64,000 nt of DNA, taken from assembly GCA_008729055.1 (NCBI GenBank), contig SDUX01000004.1, positions 2,978,172 to 3,042,171 of the forward strand, read 5' to 3'. A model generated the notes under the pieces. The model was given only the letters and a program-made list of their open reading frames with translations, was not told where the DNA came from and made no database searches. This document shows, one piece after another, positions 43,909-55,606 of the stretch. Each line of letters opens with the position of its first letter. Position 1 is the stretch's first letter. The DNA comes from Pyropia haitanensis. Lineage: Eukaryota > Rhodophyta > Bangiophyceae > Bangiales > Bangiaceae. The translations under genes were made by a program, and so were the position numbers.

Positions 43909-45837
43909 GCCGCCGACGGCGTGGCGCGCGTGCGCGCGCGTGCGCTGCAGCTGCCACTGTCGTAGCGGGAGCTGGCCAACAAGCGAACGTCGTGCCAGTA
44001 CCAAGGGGGAGAGGGATGGTGGAGGGGAGGGCGGCCGGTGTCCCGGTACCCCACAGGCAGTCCTCTGGTACGATGACCTTGATGGCGACCCTTGATGGAA
44101 CGAACTGGATCCACCTGACAACAAGTGTGCGCACCCGTCTCCCTTGAGCTTGATCACATCACCAACGCTGCCGTCGCCGCCGTGTCCCTTGCAGCCTCCG
44201 GTTCAGCTCTCAAGACGACGCCTTGCCACCGCCGTTTCCCCTCCCTCCAACACCTGCACCCCCCCACGCCGCTCGAGCAGTCCACAATTCCGTCTTTACA
44301 GCAGCGGCTACCGGCCGTTGCCCCCGCACGCCCAAGCCACCACCACTGCCGTCCGTAGACAAGACGGGAGAGCGGGCGTAGGCACCCATACCGTCGTCGT
44401 CTGCTACTGACAGCTGCCGCGGCAGGGCCCCTCCCCACCACCGCCGCCGCCAGCAACCCCCCCCTCATCACGGAGACCACAACCGCAAACCGCACCCCCC
44501 CCCTTTGTGAGCGCCGTCGACCTCACCCCCACAGCCACGGCCACGGTCCCCCCCCCACCAACACAGACGGCGTCGCAATCGTCTGGCCCCCCCGTCACCT
44601 CGCCGCCAAAGGTACCGCCGCAACCCCTCCGTCGGGGGGGGCGGAGACGCCGCCGTGGCCGCCGCCGCCGCCGTCGCCACCGCAACTCTGACGGCCGGCT
44701 GCGGCAGTACCGGCGGTGCGGTCGTCGCGGCCGCCACTGGGCAGTAAGAGCGCCGGCGTGGCCGCTGCTGCCGCCGCCACCGCGGCACTTGCGGTGGTGG
44801 CGGTGGTAGCGACGGTGGAGACGGCGACGGCGACGGCGGCGGCGACGGCGACGGTGGCGGCGGCGGTGGCGGCGGCGGTGGCGGCGGCGGCGGCGGTTGC
44901 AGTGGCGGCGGTGGTGGCTGCCGGGCGGGTGAGGGAGGAGGGTCTGCTCACGGATAGGAAGCGACGGCTCGGGTGGCAGCGAGGCCTGGATGTGAAAACC
45001 CGCGCTGCCAGTGCGCGTCCCGTGGTATTGGCGCGCACCTTGTCGGTAGGGATGCTGGGGGGGGGCTGCTACACAGGGCGCGCGCATGGCCTAGTGGCAG
45101 GGTCTCCAGGTGAAGGCCAGGGCGGGGCGGTGCACACCACCGGCAACGTGTCCTGCGGGTTCCCGCGCACACCTGTCCAAGCGCGACCTACCGCCGACAA
45201 ACAACACCTGCTCATAGGGACGACAAAAAAAATTGTGCTTGCACGTGCTGGCGACGCGAAGCCACCAACCCAGGACATGGCGCCCTCCCTTCGCGTCCCT
45301 ACCCACACCCTCTCGCATACATATGCACGCGCAAGCTCCTCCGCCATGGGCAGCAGCACGTTGGCGCCCGACACCCCCGCGCCCAATGACAATGGCAACG
45401 TACCGCCATGGCAACCACGGCAGCACACGCACCGCAAACGAAACGGGCGGTCCCCACACGGCCACGGCCAGCAAAGAGGGAGCGGCGGTTCCCACTCACA
45501 GCCCACAGGCTGTCCAGTCGGAAAACGGAGGCTGACCCACACGCCACCGCCAGGTGCGGTCGAGGCCACCAGTGCGGGGCTTCGAGGTCAGCAACAGCCG
45601 CAGGCGCACGGGGCGGCGGCGGTGGCGGCACTTGTGTGAGATGGGCCGCGAGCGCCAGACGGCTCGGCACTGTGCAACGGAAAGACAACGCCACCAAAAA
45701 ACAGAGGACGACCGCAGGGGCGACACAAAACCGAGTCACGAAACACAGAGTCAGGGGGTAGAGACCGCCGCGGTGGGGGTGCGACGCCAGCCCCGGAGAC
45801 AAAAAGGTGCGGCGGTGGAAGCAGCGGATGAGGAGAG
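43909..45837. other. Convergent intergenic region
   Basis: About 1.9 kb between the subtilase and the transporter. It holds GGC/GAC triplet arrays near 44760-44930 and a less biased segment near 45200-45800. A long plus-strand frame from 44716 has a low-complexity start and no domain, and was not accepted. Confidence 0.45.
44760..44930. repeat. GGC/GAC/GGT triplet arrays
   Basis: Imperfect trinucleotide arrays of GCGACG, GGCGAC and GGCGGT type in intergenic DNA. Confidence 0.75.
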
Positions 45838-47321
45838 CTACGCCTTGGCCAGCGCCACCTTCTCCTCGTCCAGCCCCCCCCCGTCGTTGCCCGTCGGGCT
45901 GCGGGCGCCGCTCATGGGCGCCAGCTGCACCGACGTGACGGTCGTCGCGGCGGCCTCTTGTTCCCGCCGCGCCTTGTCCAGCTTGAGGTGGGTGTACCAA
46001 AACACGCCACTCATGGTCATGAGGATCCCCGCCGCGCTGCGCACATTGAGGGGGCGATTGAAGAGCACAAAGTCCTGTGGGCGGGGGGGGGGGGGAGGGG
46101 GGGAACCAAACCGCCCGCGCAGGGAACGGGAACGGGTGGACGGGAGCCGCCGCCGAGTGCGTAGTACAGAGTGGGCAGTGGCATAATCAAGATGGTCATC
46201 GTCATGCGCAGGGGCAAAGCAGCGGGGCACACCAACAGAATGCAACGGTGGTCAGAAACGCGGCGGTAAACAGGGATGCATGGGGAAAAGCACAACCAAT
46301 CGGCACACGTCCACCATAGGGAGACACACGCGCCTCCATGGCCGCCAATCGCGCACACCTGCTCAGCCGGCCACATAAAGCACTCTTGCTGCCGATACCC
46401 TGCCCCCCCAACCGTCTCCCAAGGCACCCAGCATCCCCACGAGCCACGCCACCGCCCCCTCCCCCCCCCCCTCCCCCCGCACTTCAAACGTACACTGACA
46501 AGGATGAAGCACGTCTTGAAGTGCCCCAACGTGTTGTAGCTCACCGCCGACGAGCGGCCAATGACCAAAAAGATGGACACGTTGACAAGGAACGCGAGGA
46601 CGCCCGTCAGCGCGAGCACCGACAAGTTGCCAGCCCCAAACTCGTACTCCCAAATGCTGTCTGGCGATGAGGGCCGCCAGTTGTCAAAGAGCGGCACAAA
46701 CGGGATGATAAAGGCCGCCGACATGGGCGCGGTGTACAGCTGCAGTTGGAGGGCAGAGCAGTCGAGCGACCGCTGGAGGGTGCCCGCCCCAATCTGGTAA
46801 AACGACGTGACGAGCACCCCCGCGATGGCGTAGATGGCACCGACAGCGTTGAGCCGAAAGTCCGTCGCCGCGGTGGCCACCACCCCCAAGCAGACGGGAA
46901 CGAGCGCCGCGCGGAGTCCCCAGTCGAGCACCTTGGCAAACGCGAGCGCCTCAATGACCACCACCGTCGGCGTCGTCATCACCTTCATGACCTGGTAAAA
47001 GCCGACGCTGTTGTGCTGGAGGCTCAGGTTGGTGAGGACGACAAAGCCCATGGAACCGGCGGCGAGCTTGGCCGTCTCCCGCAGCGGCAGCACCTTCTTC
47101 TCAAACACCCCCACCGCCGCCGCCAGCAGCAGCAGCACGTACGTAGAGAGGAAGTGGAAGAGCGTGAGGGTGGTCGCAAACCGAAAGCCGTACCGGTCCA
47201 TGGCCAGCTTGTTCGCCACCACAATGCCGGTGGACGATAGGAAGTTGAGAGCCATGGCCGCGGCGGTCTTGCCATCCGCGGCGGCCACATTGGCGACCAG
47301 GCGGTTGACCAAGGACGTCAT
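45838..47321 (-). CDS. SLC35E-type nucleotide-sugar/triose-phosphate translocator family
   Basis: Golgi or plastid-family antiporter of the TPT domain (SLC35E3-like). Exon 1 (47321-46494) begins MTSLVNRLVANVAAADGK and shows ALNFLSSTGIVVANKLAMDR, TTLTLFHFLSTYVLLLLA, FVVLTNLSLQHNSVGFYQ, KVMTTPTVVVIEALAFAK, CLGVVATAATDFRLNAVG, VLVTSFYQIGAGTLQR and SSAVSYNTLGHFKTCFILVS, matching the family along its length. The intron 46075-46493 (419 nt, GTACGT donor, ccacag acceptor, phase 0) joins to DFVLFNRPLNVRSAAGILMTM and GVFWYTHLKLDKARREQE. The stop is TAG at 45838-45840. Total 354 residues with about ten helices. The ATG at 47321 is in gcaaccATGA. The absence of a long N-terminal extension argues for the Golgi rather than the plastid. 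Substrate unknown. No frame break. Confidence 0.9.
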
Positions 47322-48962
47322 GGTTGCGGCAAGGGAGGGGGAGGGGGAGGGGGGGGGCGACCAGGGCAAGACAAATGCAAGACGAAGAAAAGCGTGGGCA
47401 GGGCGGGAGAGAGGGAGGGGCAGCGGGCGGGCCGTCCAAAACAGGAGGAAGCCGCCACACTCAAAACGGCCGGTGGCTGCCGCGCAACGGAAGCCACGCG
47501 GCTACGCCAGCCGACAGACCCCGCCGACGGGGCGGCGGTCGGCCACACAGCCACCGCCGGCCCAGGCGGGGGCGCGGGTAGCGGCCGGCACGGGACGCGC
47601 GGCAGAGCAACACCGAGAGTAGGCTCACTCCCCCCGCCCTCCCCCCCCCCCCCCCCCCCTCGCGGTTGGCTCCCGCCACCTCCCGCCAGCGCCGCGACGG
47701 TCCGTACGCGCGGCGACGGCACAAAAGGGAGAGCGGGGGAGGAAGGGAGTGGAAGCGGCGCCGCGCGGGGGTGGGAAGGGGGCGCAGAGGAGCGCGGGGC
47801 AACCAGCGAGGGGGGTGGCGTGGAGTGGGGGACGGAAAGAGCCGAGGGGTGACAGGGAGGGAGGGGGGGGCAGGCGTCGCCAGGCGGGGGACAGCCGCGG
47901 GCAGGTGGGGGGCGGCGGCGGCGGCGGGCAACCACGGGGCGGCGGCGGCAAGGGGCAACCACGGGGCGGGGGCGGGGGCGGGCACGGACGGCCGGGGAGC
48001 GGGAGGACCCGGGGCGGCGAGGACGAATGGGGGCCGGCGGGGGGACGGACGCGGCGGGGCCACGTCAGCGGCGGGATCGGCCGGCCGGGCGGCGGGCGCG
48101 CGTGACTGGAGGGGGGGAAAGCAGGCGCGCCCCCGCGACGGCGGCCGGCACAAGCGCCGCGTCCGTGAAGAGCCCGCCGCCGGTCGCAAGAGGGGGCCCG
48201 CGGCGTCTGCCGGCGGCGGCCGCGTGGCCAGCCGCTTGGTCTGTGGCGGGCGGCGGGCGTGGCGGGGGGGGGGGGGGGAGGGGGGGGGGGGGGCGGCGAA
48301 GGAGGGCCGCCGCGCCGCGCGCGCGCGCGCGCGCGTCCGTCTCTGCCAGCCTCGTTTCGTAAGGGTGTCAGGGCGTGTGGCGCTGGATTTTTTCCGCTCC
48401 GTCGTGCGGCAGCAATGCACAGCGGGGGGGGCTGCGCGGCGGCGACACGGCACGGCGGGCGTGGCGGCGGCGGCGCCACCTGCCACACACGACTGGTCGA
48501 GCCATGAGGCCCCGTGCGGTGGCGTGCCGCATGGCGTGGCAACCGACAGTGTCGTTCCGATCGGGTGCTGATTGGTTCACTCATTGTCAGCGGCGACACG
48601 CTCCAAGTAAAGGGGACTCGTGTCCATCTCAGAGACACAAATGGTTGGTGTCCATGTCGTTGTCGGGATCACGGCTGGGATCACCAAGACTTGATTTCGG
48701 CCAATGGAGGAATCCATGTGGCAATTGTGTCGCGGGGAAGGTATTGTGATGTCCCATCGAGCCTGTTCGCCTCCGAGCGTGTCGGCGGGTGCCGCCCGCC
48801 TTTTTTCTTTCTTCCGTGTCCCATCGCTCTTCCCGGTGCGGTCGTGGGCGGGCGGCCATCCGCCCCCCCTCCCCCCCTTACCCGTTCTCCTCTCTCCCGC
48901 TTCCCCCTCTTCCCGCCCCTCCTCTTTTTACTCTCCTCGTTGTCTCGCCTGTATCTCCCACC
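47322..48962. other. Divergent promoter region between SLC35E-type and MED20 genes
   Basis: About 1.6 kb. The left part is G-rich on the plus strand with many G runs (48259-48293 is almost all G). A less biased block at about 48490-48790 precedes the pyrimidine-rich leader of MED20. No gene recognised. Confidence 0.5.
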
Positions 48963-49200
48963 ATGGGCTCCCGCTGGTACGTCCCCCGTCCTCCTCTCCT
49001 CGCCTGTTCTGCCTCCCCACCCGCTCGCCTGCCTGTTCTTCTTGTTTTTTTTTTTTTTTGCCGAGCCCGCCGCCGCCGCTGCTGCCGCCGCCGCCGCCGC
49101 CGCAGCCGCGGGGATGCCGGTGGCCGCCGCCCAGCCGGGCACGGCCGGACGGCCCCCACCGTCGCCAGTGCCCGCCGCGCGCCGCACGGCGTCTGCTGGC

Positions 49201-49233
<33 letters not shown>

Positions 49234-49900
49234 AGCGGCGGCAGCGGCGGCGGCGGTGGGCCGCCGCTGGCGCGGGGACGCGCGCAGTGGGGGACGTGGC
49301 GCGTGGCGCGGCGCCCTCCCCCGCACCTGCCTCCCCGCCGCCGCCGTGGCGGCGGCCCCGCGCGTGCCGCGCGTGCGCCCCTGCGGGCGGCTGCTGACCC
49401 CGTCCCCGTCCGCGTCTGCGCTGCCGCCCGCGCGTTGCCACCGGCGTGGGCGCCGTCCCCCCCTCCCCCCCCCGCTCAACCCCCTGCACCCCCTACTCGC
49501 TTCCCTCTACCGCTGGTACGGGCCGCCGGTTCCCCTCTTCCCCCTCCTGTCGCCCTCCTTCCCCCCCTCGCTCCCCGTACCGGCCCCCCCTCCCCCCCCC
49601 CCCCCCGCAGCCTGTTCCGACTCAACCAGCCCGACCGGAAGCTCCTCCCCGCCGCCGAGCGCGAGCTCTGCCGCCGCGCCGAGGCCCACACGGGCGCCCG
49701 CCTGGGCCCCTGGGACGTCCACGCGCTCGCGCTGTCGCCGCCAGCGGCGGCGGCGGAGCCCGCCCGCCGCGGCCGCGGCGGCGTGGACGTGCTCAGCCTC
49801 TCCGAGGCGCCCGCCAAGCGGTTTGTCGTGTACACGCCGTCGCCGCCGCCGCCGGGGGGGGTACGCCCAAGGCGGCCGCGGGGGGTACCGCCGCGGTCGC

Positions 49901-49938
<38 letters not shown>

Positions 49939-50918
49939 ACGCCGCGCCCGCCGAGGGGGGGGGGGGGGGGCGGCCGCGCGCCGCGCGATGCCGGTGGCGG
50001 TCGAGGCGGACGAGCACTTCCCGCACATCCTGGTCAAGGTCAGCGGGTATACGCCGCGGGTGGTCAAGGGGATTAAGGTGCGGACGGGGGGCGGTGGCTG
50101 GTGGGACGGCGGAGGGAGGGGGGGGGGGAGGGCGGGAGGGGGGAGGGGGGGGGCAGGTTGCGTGTAGCGGACGGCGGGTTGGCGCCATTGCCGGGGAGCG
50201 TGCCCGTCCTGGCGCGTGCCGTGGACCGCGTCACGCTAACTACCCGCTGTTGGGAGCGTTCCTCGGCCCACCGCGCGCGGAGGCGTTGGCACGCTGGCGC
50301 CGCGTGGGCCACCTGGCCGCCGCCGCCCGTCGTCGCGCGTGCCTGGTGTGCGGGTGTGCGGGTGTGCCGTCTCCACCCCTCCTCCCGTGCGTGTCTGTGC
50401 TTGGTGCCACCCCCACCCCCCTCCCCCCCCCCCCCCCCCCCCCTGCGCTCCCTCCCCCACAGGGCACGACATTTGGCTTTGTGGATTTTGTCGTCCGCGT
50501 CGGCATGGTCTTTGACAAGGACCTGCCCGCGGCGGTGGCGGTGGAGATTGAGTACCGGCCGGTCGGCTCGGCGGCGGCGGCGGCGGCCGTCGCGGCGGCG
50601 CTGCTGGCGCGCCTCGCGCAGCCGCTCGTCGCCAACCCGTACTCGGCGGCCGACGCGGCGGGCGCGGCGCCGAGTATGGACACGTACACGTTCACGCGGG
50701 TGCTCCCGCCGGGGTCCCCAGAGGGGGACGCCGCCGGCGCGGACGGCGGCGGCGGCGCCGCCACCGGCGCCGCCGCCGCAGGGGGCGGGGGGGGGGGGGG
50801 GGCACCGCCCACGGCACCGCCGCCGCCGACGCCGGGCGGGGGGGCGGGGGGGGTGCTGGCCGGCTTCTCGTTGCGGTCCGCGGCGGTGCTGTACAGTGTG
50901 ATGCTATCGTCGTTGTGA
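48963..50918 (+). CDS. MED20: Mediator complex subunit 20
   Basis: Head-module subunit of the RNA polymerase II Mediator. The diagnostic C-terminal half reads HFPHILVKVSGYTPRVVKGIK, then after an intron (50078-50462, donor gtgcgg) GTTFGFVDFVVRVGMVFDKD and AAVAVEIEYRPVGS, matching MED20 of animals and plants. It ends near AAVLYSVMLSSL with TGA at 50916-50918. The ATG at 48963 (caccATGG) gives MGSRW before a GTACGT donor-like site, similar to the MGV/MPVKW starts of other MED20 proteins. A middle part contains ARGRAQWGTWRVARRPP and LFRLNQPDRKLLPAAERELC, LGPWDVHALAL and DVLSLSEAPAKRFVVYTP. The first exon junction is unresolved. Frames change at G8 (49854-49861) and G16 (49955-49970). Total length is well above the usual 210-230 residues because of Ala/Pro/Gly insertions. 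Confidence 0.78.
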
Positions 50919-52688
50919 TGAAAGTACCGGGGGATGGGGGGGGGGCGGCGAGGGTGGGCTCTTGGGGGACACGGCCTACCGACGACCGCCATCATGATGG
51001 TGTTTCTGGGATGCCTACGAAGCGTACACGCACCACCACGGCCGTGCGTCGTGGGGTTTCCCCCGGGGCGCGCTGCCACCACAGCTGTAGCGCGGACCCG
51101 CCATTCAGGACGGCTGTCTCGATTTGATGCCGGCTACTTGTACAACCAACATCCGTACCTCGTCGTTTCGACACGCGCTTTGCACAACCTCCACATTCCG
51201 GCCGAGGCGTGGCCCCCGTGCGCCCCCTGCCATCCTCCCCGATGCGCTTGGACGGGGGGGGGGGGGGGGTTGGGGGTTGGTCCGCCGCTCCCACCAGCAC
51301 GCCCCAAGCGCCCATCGTCCCCGCCCCCCTTCCCGCTCGCAAAGGTGCTCTGCCTGCCGCCCCCGCCACCCCCTCCACGCGCCACGCCCATTGGCCGGTG
51401 AGGGCGTTTACAGTCGAGGTGACTGCAGCCCGCGCTTTCTCACTGTCACGCCGGGGGGTGCTGGGAGACAAGTCCCGTCTAGGGGGGGGGGGGTTGCCGT
51501 CGCTGCAGACACCCCACGGGCGGGGACCGTGCGCGCCCGCGTGCGCTGGCAGAGGCAGAGTGGCGGCGAGGACCGGCAGCGGTGTCCCGTCCCCAGGGGG
51601 CGCACCCGCCTCCGTCGCGGGTGCTGGCGCCCCCTGCTCCCCCCCCCCCTCCCCCCACCCTGCGCACCGCCAGGACCCGACGACGTCGTGGGTGACCCGG
51701 CCCTCGCCATCCTCGCCTGGGCGCTGGGTGGGCGGGGGGCGCTGGGGGGCGAGACGGCAGTTTCTCGCACCACGCCGCGCGACCCCCACCCCCCCCCGCT
51801 ACGGGACCGCTCGGAGCCCGCCTCACCCCGGCCGAGCGGGCGGCACGCCGAGCACACCCCCCGCCCGCGTCGCGCGTGGCGCCGGCCCCCCACACGCGCG
51901 GCCGCCGCGCTCGCCGCCCTTCCGCCCACGCGCGGCGCACGCGACGTGTGGCGGTTCCCCCCCCGCCCCCCCCCCTGTCCCCGCCCCGCCCCGCCCCGCC
52001 CCGCCCTGCCCCGCCCCGCCCCGCCCCGCCCCGCCCCCTCACCCATCCAATCGTCCTCCCCGGTGGTCTGCGCGTGTCACCGCGGCCGACGCCGCCGCCG
52101 CCCCTTTTTTTCGGCCCCGTCTTGCCCGCGGCGTGGTGGCACGCCGACGCGGGCACCGTCGCGGCGGGTGTGCACCTGGTGGGTGGGGGGGGGGGGGGGG
52201 CGGGGGTGGGGGTGGCTGCTGGTCGTGGGGGGTGGGTGGGCGAAGACGCCCGCGGTCTGCACGCTCCGTCGCCCCGTTGGAGGGCCTGCCCGAGGTGGCT
52301 GGCCTGCGGCGCCGGTGGGCTCCACGTCCCGGCTTTCTTTGTTCCCCCTCCAAGCCCGTGACTGAGACGGCTGTGCTGGACGCCGCGTTTCCACGTCCCG
52401 CCTGTGGCAGTGTGCCGGGGCTTGCGCAGCTTTGGCATCGCCTGCCGCGACGGTCGTGTCTGTGACGGGGTGTGCGAGGGCACGGTTGGCGGCTGTCGCG
52501 CGATCACTGGCTGGACCACCGGGTGCGGCACTCGTCTCTGTTCCATTCCCTCTGCTTCGCTCCCCCCGCTTCCCTCCCCGCCTCCCCCCTCCCTCCCCTG
52601 GTCAGTAACGAAGCGGAAGCGGCCGGGCGGTGGCGTTGCGGCGGCGGCGGCGGTTACTCGGGTGGTAGCCGCGCTGCGGGGCGTCGGG
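50919..52688. other. Intergenic region upstream of UBL3/MUB
   Basis: About 1.8 kb between two plus-strand genes. It contains a (CCCCG)n array at 51978-52037 and several long C or G runs. The long frames across it on both strands are Pro/Arg/Gly strings without domains. Confidence 0.5.
51978..52037. repeat. (CCCCG)n pentanucleotide array
   Basis: About 12 tandem copies of CCCCG with one variant unit (ccctg). The complementary strand is GGGGC repeated and should favour G-quadruplex formation. It lies about 650 bases upstream of the UBL3/MUB start. Confidence 0.9.
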
Positions 52689-54434
52689 ATGGACGTGGCG
52701 TCGGCGAGGGTTGATGAGCCCGTCCCGCCGCCCGACACGAGCGGCCTCCTTGACGGGGCAGTGCCGGTGGGGGCGGACGGGGAAGGGGGCGGCGGGGAAG
52801 CTGCCGGTGGCGGCTCGGAAGCTGCCGGTGGCGGCGCAGTTGCCGGTGCCGGACCTGCAGCAGACGTGGCCCCCGTCGTCTCCAAGGTGCCAGCGGCGAC
52901 AGAAGGGGCAACCGACACTGGCGGGTCTGGCCCCGCCGCCGTGCCTCCGCCAGAAGCGACCGCCGCTGCGCCGTTGGCCGCCGGGGCAACGTCGCCGACG
53001 GCAGGGGAGGTGGGCCTGTGCACCCTACGGTGCCTGCTTGCTAACAGCACCGAGTTCCGCATGAGCGCGCCACCAGAGACAACTGTGCGTGACGTCAAGA
53101 CGCAGATTCTTACCCAACAACCTCCTCGTACGTTGGGCCGTTTGGGGGGATGGGGGACTCCCGTGGATGTCGTCTATCCGTTTTTTTTTGCTTTGTATTG
53201 GGCTTCCTTGTGTGCTTTGTGTCGCGGCGGCGGTGCCGAGGGAGGATGACAGGGACTTGGGGCAACCGGCGTCGGACATGCCCGTTCCTATGCGCGTTGA
53301 TGACGCGAGTTGCTCGAGTGCCAGTACTGCGGGTGACGGCTGGGTGCGACTAGCGGCAGTGCGCGTGGTGACGGTGCGGGTGGCGTGTGTGCGAGTGTCG
53401 CGCCTCGTGGCCCATTGCTTTGTTTTGTTGCCTCGTTCCGCTCTGTACGGCCGAGGGAGCAGGTCTGGCGGTCACGAGCAATGTCCGCTGGAGCGCAGCC
53501 CTGACGATCCGTATTGCTGCGGTCTCTGGCATCTGGGTTTCTCTGCTGCCCCCTGTTTGTCACCCCCTTGCCTGCTGCTATCAACCGTGTGACATATGTG
53601 GTCATCGCGGGCCTGACGTGCGGACGCTTTGCAGAGGTCGCCGACTTCCTGCGCGCCTCTCATTTACCAGCGGTGGTGTCGCCAGACGAGATGCGGCTAC
53701 TCCATTTGGGCAAGTTTCTGGACGACTCGCGCAAGCTATCGGGTACGCGACAGTTGAGCACTGCTTTGGCCGGGTGCGGAGGTTCGGCAAGCGCACAGGG
53801 ATGGGTTGTGTGCAGGTGGTCTGGCGCTGGATCATTGTGGCTGGTCATGTGGCCTGGTGCTACGATCGCCGCGGGCGTGGTGTGGGCATGGTACACTTCG
53901 CATAGGTTCAGCGGGGTGGCGGAGAGTGCACCATTTTGGGCGGCGGCCGGCATGCACCTGTGGTGTGCCTGGTACACACCTTTTCAATGGGACGCACAGT
54001 GTGTGTGCGCCCTCTTCTTTGATCGAGATCTTCCGTGAGCCTACCTGGCGTCGCTCTCACCGCCTGGCTGATCATGGCCTCATACTTCCGTTCTGTTGTG
54101 TTGGTGTGCACCCGGCTGCCTCAGCGGCACTGTGCGTTGCCTTGGGTTATTGCTGACGCGCGGGATTGTCAACTGGCCGGTGCATTTTGTTGACTGTGTT
54201 GCTCTGCATTCCCGTGCTTCTACTCTGCATCCTTGTGGCAACGCGCTGTCCTGCTGCACTCTGTGCTCCCTTACCCTCCTAGAGTACGATTTTGCCGTTG
54301 GTGGCACATCTCCCGGTGACCCTACCGACGGTGTCACGGCGGTCCACTTGTTGTGCAAGCCCCACAGGGCGGCAGCGGAGGAGGCTAAGGAGCGGCCGGC
54401 CAAGGGAGCAGGCTGTTGCTGCTCGCTCATGTAA
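52689..54434 (+). CDS. Membrane-anchored ubiquitin-fold protein (UBL3/MUB)
   Basis: Prenylated ubiquitin-like protein that docks at membranes and, in plants, recruits ubiquitin-conjugating enzymes. There are three exons, 52689-53127, 53635-53742 and 54283-54434, with introns of 507 and 540 nt (donors GTACGT and GTACGC, both phase 1). The ubiquitin fold starts near residue 107: VGLCTLRCLLANSTEFRM, APPETTVRDVKTQILTQQPP, then QVADFLRAS, DEMRLLHLGKFLDDSRKLS, EYDFAVGG and VTAVHLLCKP. It ends GAGCCCSLM, a CaaX box with extra upstream cysteines that may be palmitoylated. The terminal Met favours farnesylation. The first 105 residues are an Ala/Gly/Pro-rich extension not found in plant or animal family members I know. 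All junctions are in phase. The ATG at 52689 is the first in the frame after a non-ATG open stretch. Confidence 0.9.
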
Positions 54435-55606
54435 AAGGTTCCTTCTCGCTGTCTGGCCCTGAGTGTGTTTTCTGCTTGCCATTTTTTTCTCCTGGTTTTG
54501 ATTGCCTCACGCTCTGTTTCTTCGCCAGTCGTGAGTGCGTTTTCCGGGTTTGCAGCACGACTACATCTTGCATGTGCCTCCAGAGCAGTCGTACGCGTGG
54601 CCTGTCCGTGACTGTCGCGGGTGCGCGCAGCCTCTTTCCACACAAGCGGCGCGGGCCCTGGGTCCTTCTGAGTCTGGGTTGTTTCATGTCGGAGACATTC
54701 GAGGCAACCTGGGACCGTACGTGACGTGGCGGCCTGGGTCTGGAACAGGCGGGGTTGAGAATGGTGTTTTCGGTGCTGGTGATGCGCTCCACGGCTGGAT
54801 TGTGGGATGCAGACGAGCTGCCAGAGGACGTTACGCAGCAGCGTGAGCTGATATGGGTCCCACAGCGGGTGATTGAGGACTGGCGTGCACCCACCGCGGC
54901 TGACGCCTTAGGGCGTGGCACCGGGTGCAGGTGGCGGGCGGGCGACAGGCAACGGATGAGATGGCTGACATGGCCGAGGGGTGCACGAACCATTATTCGG
55001 TCGGGTGGGCCTTGTCATGGCGTTTCCCGTGAAACGTCCAGAAGTGGGTAGCCGTCCGCGCAGGCACGGAGCCTCTGCACAGGTTGCACTGCCTGACGCA
55101 TCGCCACTCAATTCCCGCCTGTGCTGGGGTGCGTCCAGGTCGCCGTCGCCTACATGGGCCGCCGCCACCATTGTGAGGGGACGGTGGCAATGGCTCTTCC
55201 CAGGGCAACATCCGGTTGCCGGCGACGGCATCGTGGAGGAGCACCGCCGCGGCGGGCATGTCGGTTTGCGCCCAAGCACGGCCCACACGCAAGCATGCCC
55301 TCACGGAGTCGTGGTTCCCAAGCGGAGCCAGGGTGTCAAGGATGGTGAGACACTGCCGCGGCTTCGAGGAGGCAAAGGGTTGTGGGAGACCAGGCGGGGG
55401 TCTTTCGGGAGGAGTGCTCGCCGACGCATGAGGGGAGGAGAAACACGCAAGGGTCACGGTCGTGGCCACCGCGACGACGGCGGAGAGAAAAACACAAACA
55501 AGAGACTCTTCAAAAATGGGAGGAGCGCAGTGTCCTCCTGCCCGTCACCAACCCAGGTCGTAAGTACGAAAAAAGAGGGAGAGAAAAAGGGATAACAGAC
55601 AGACGA
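54435..55606. other. Convergent intergenic region with a possible small spliced gene
   Basis: About 1.2 kb of moderate GC. An ATG at 54686 opens MSETFEATWD and runs into a GTACGT donor at 54718. A later open segment (LPEDVTQQRELIWVPQRVIE, about 54795-54870) can be joined in phase through the AG ending at 54806-54815 region. No family is recognised, and a 3' UTR or non-coding RNA is equally possible. The remainder shows nothing. Confidence 0.3.

Noticed and set aside
44716..45639. Plus-strand frame of about 300 codons
   Set aside because: The first third is Ala/Thr/Val repeat sequence and the rest has no recognisable domain and no companion signals.
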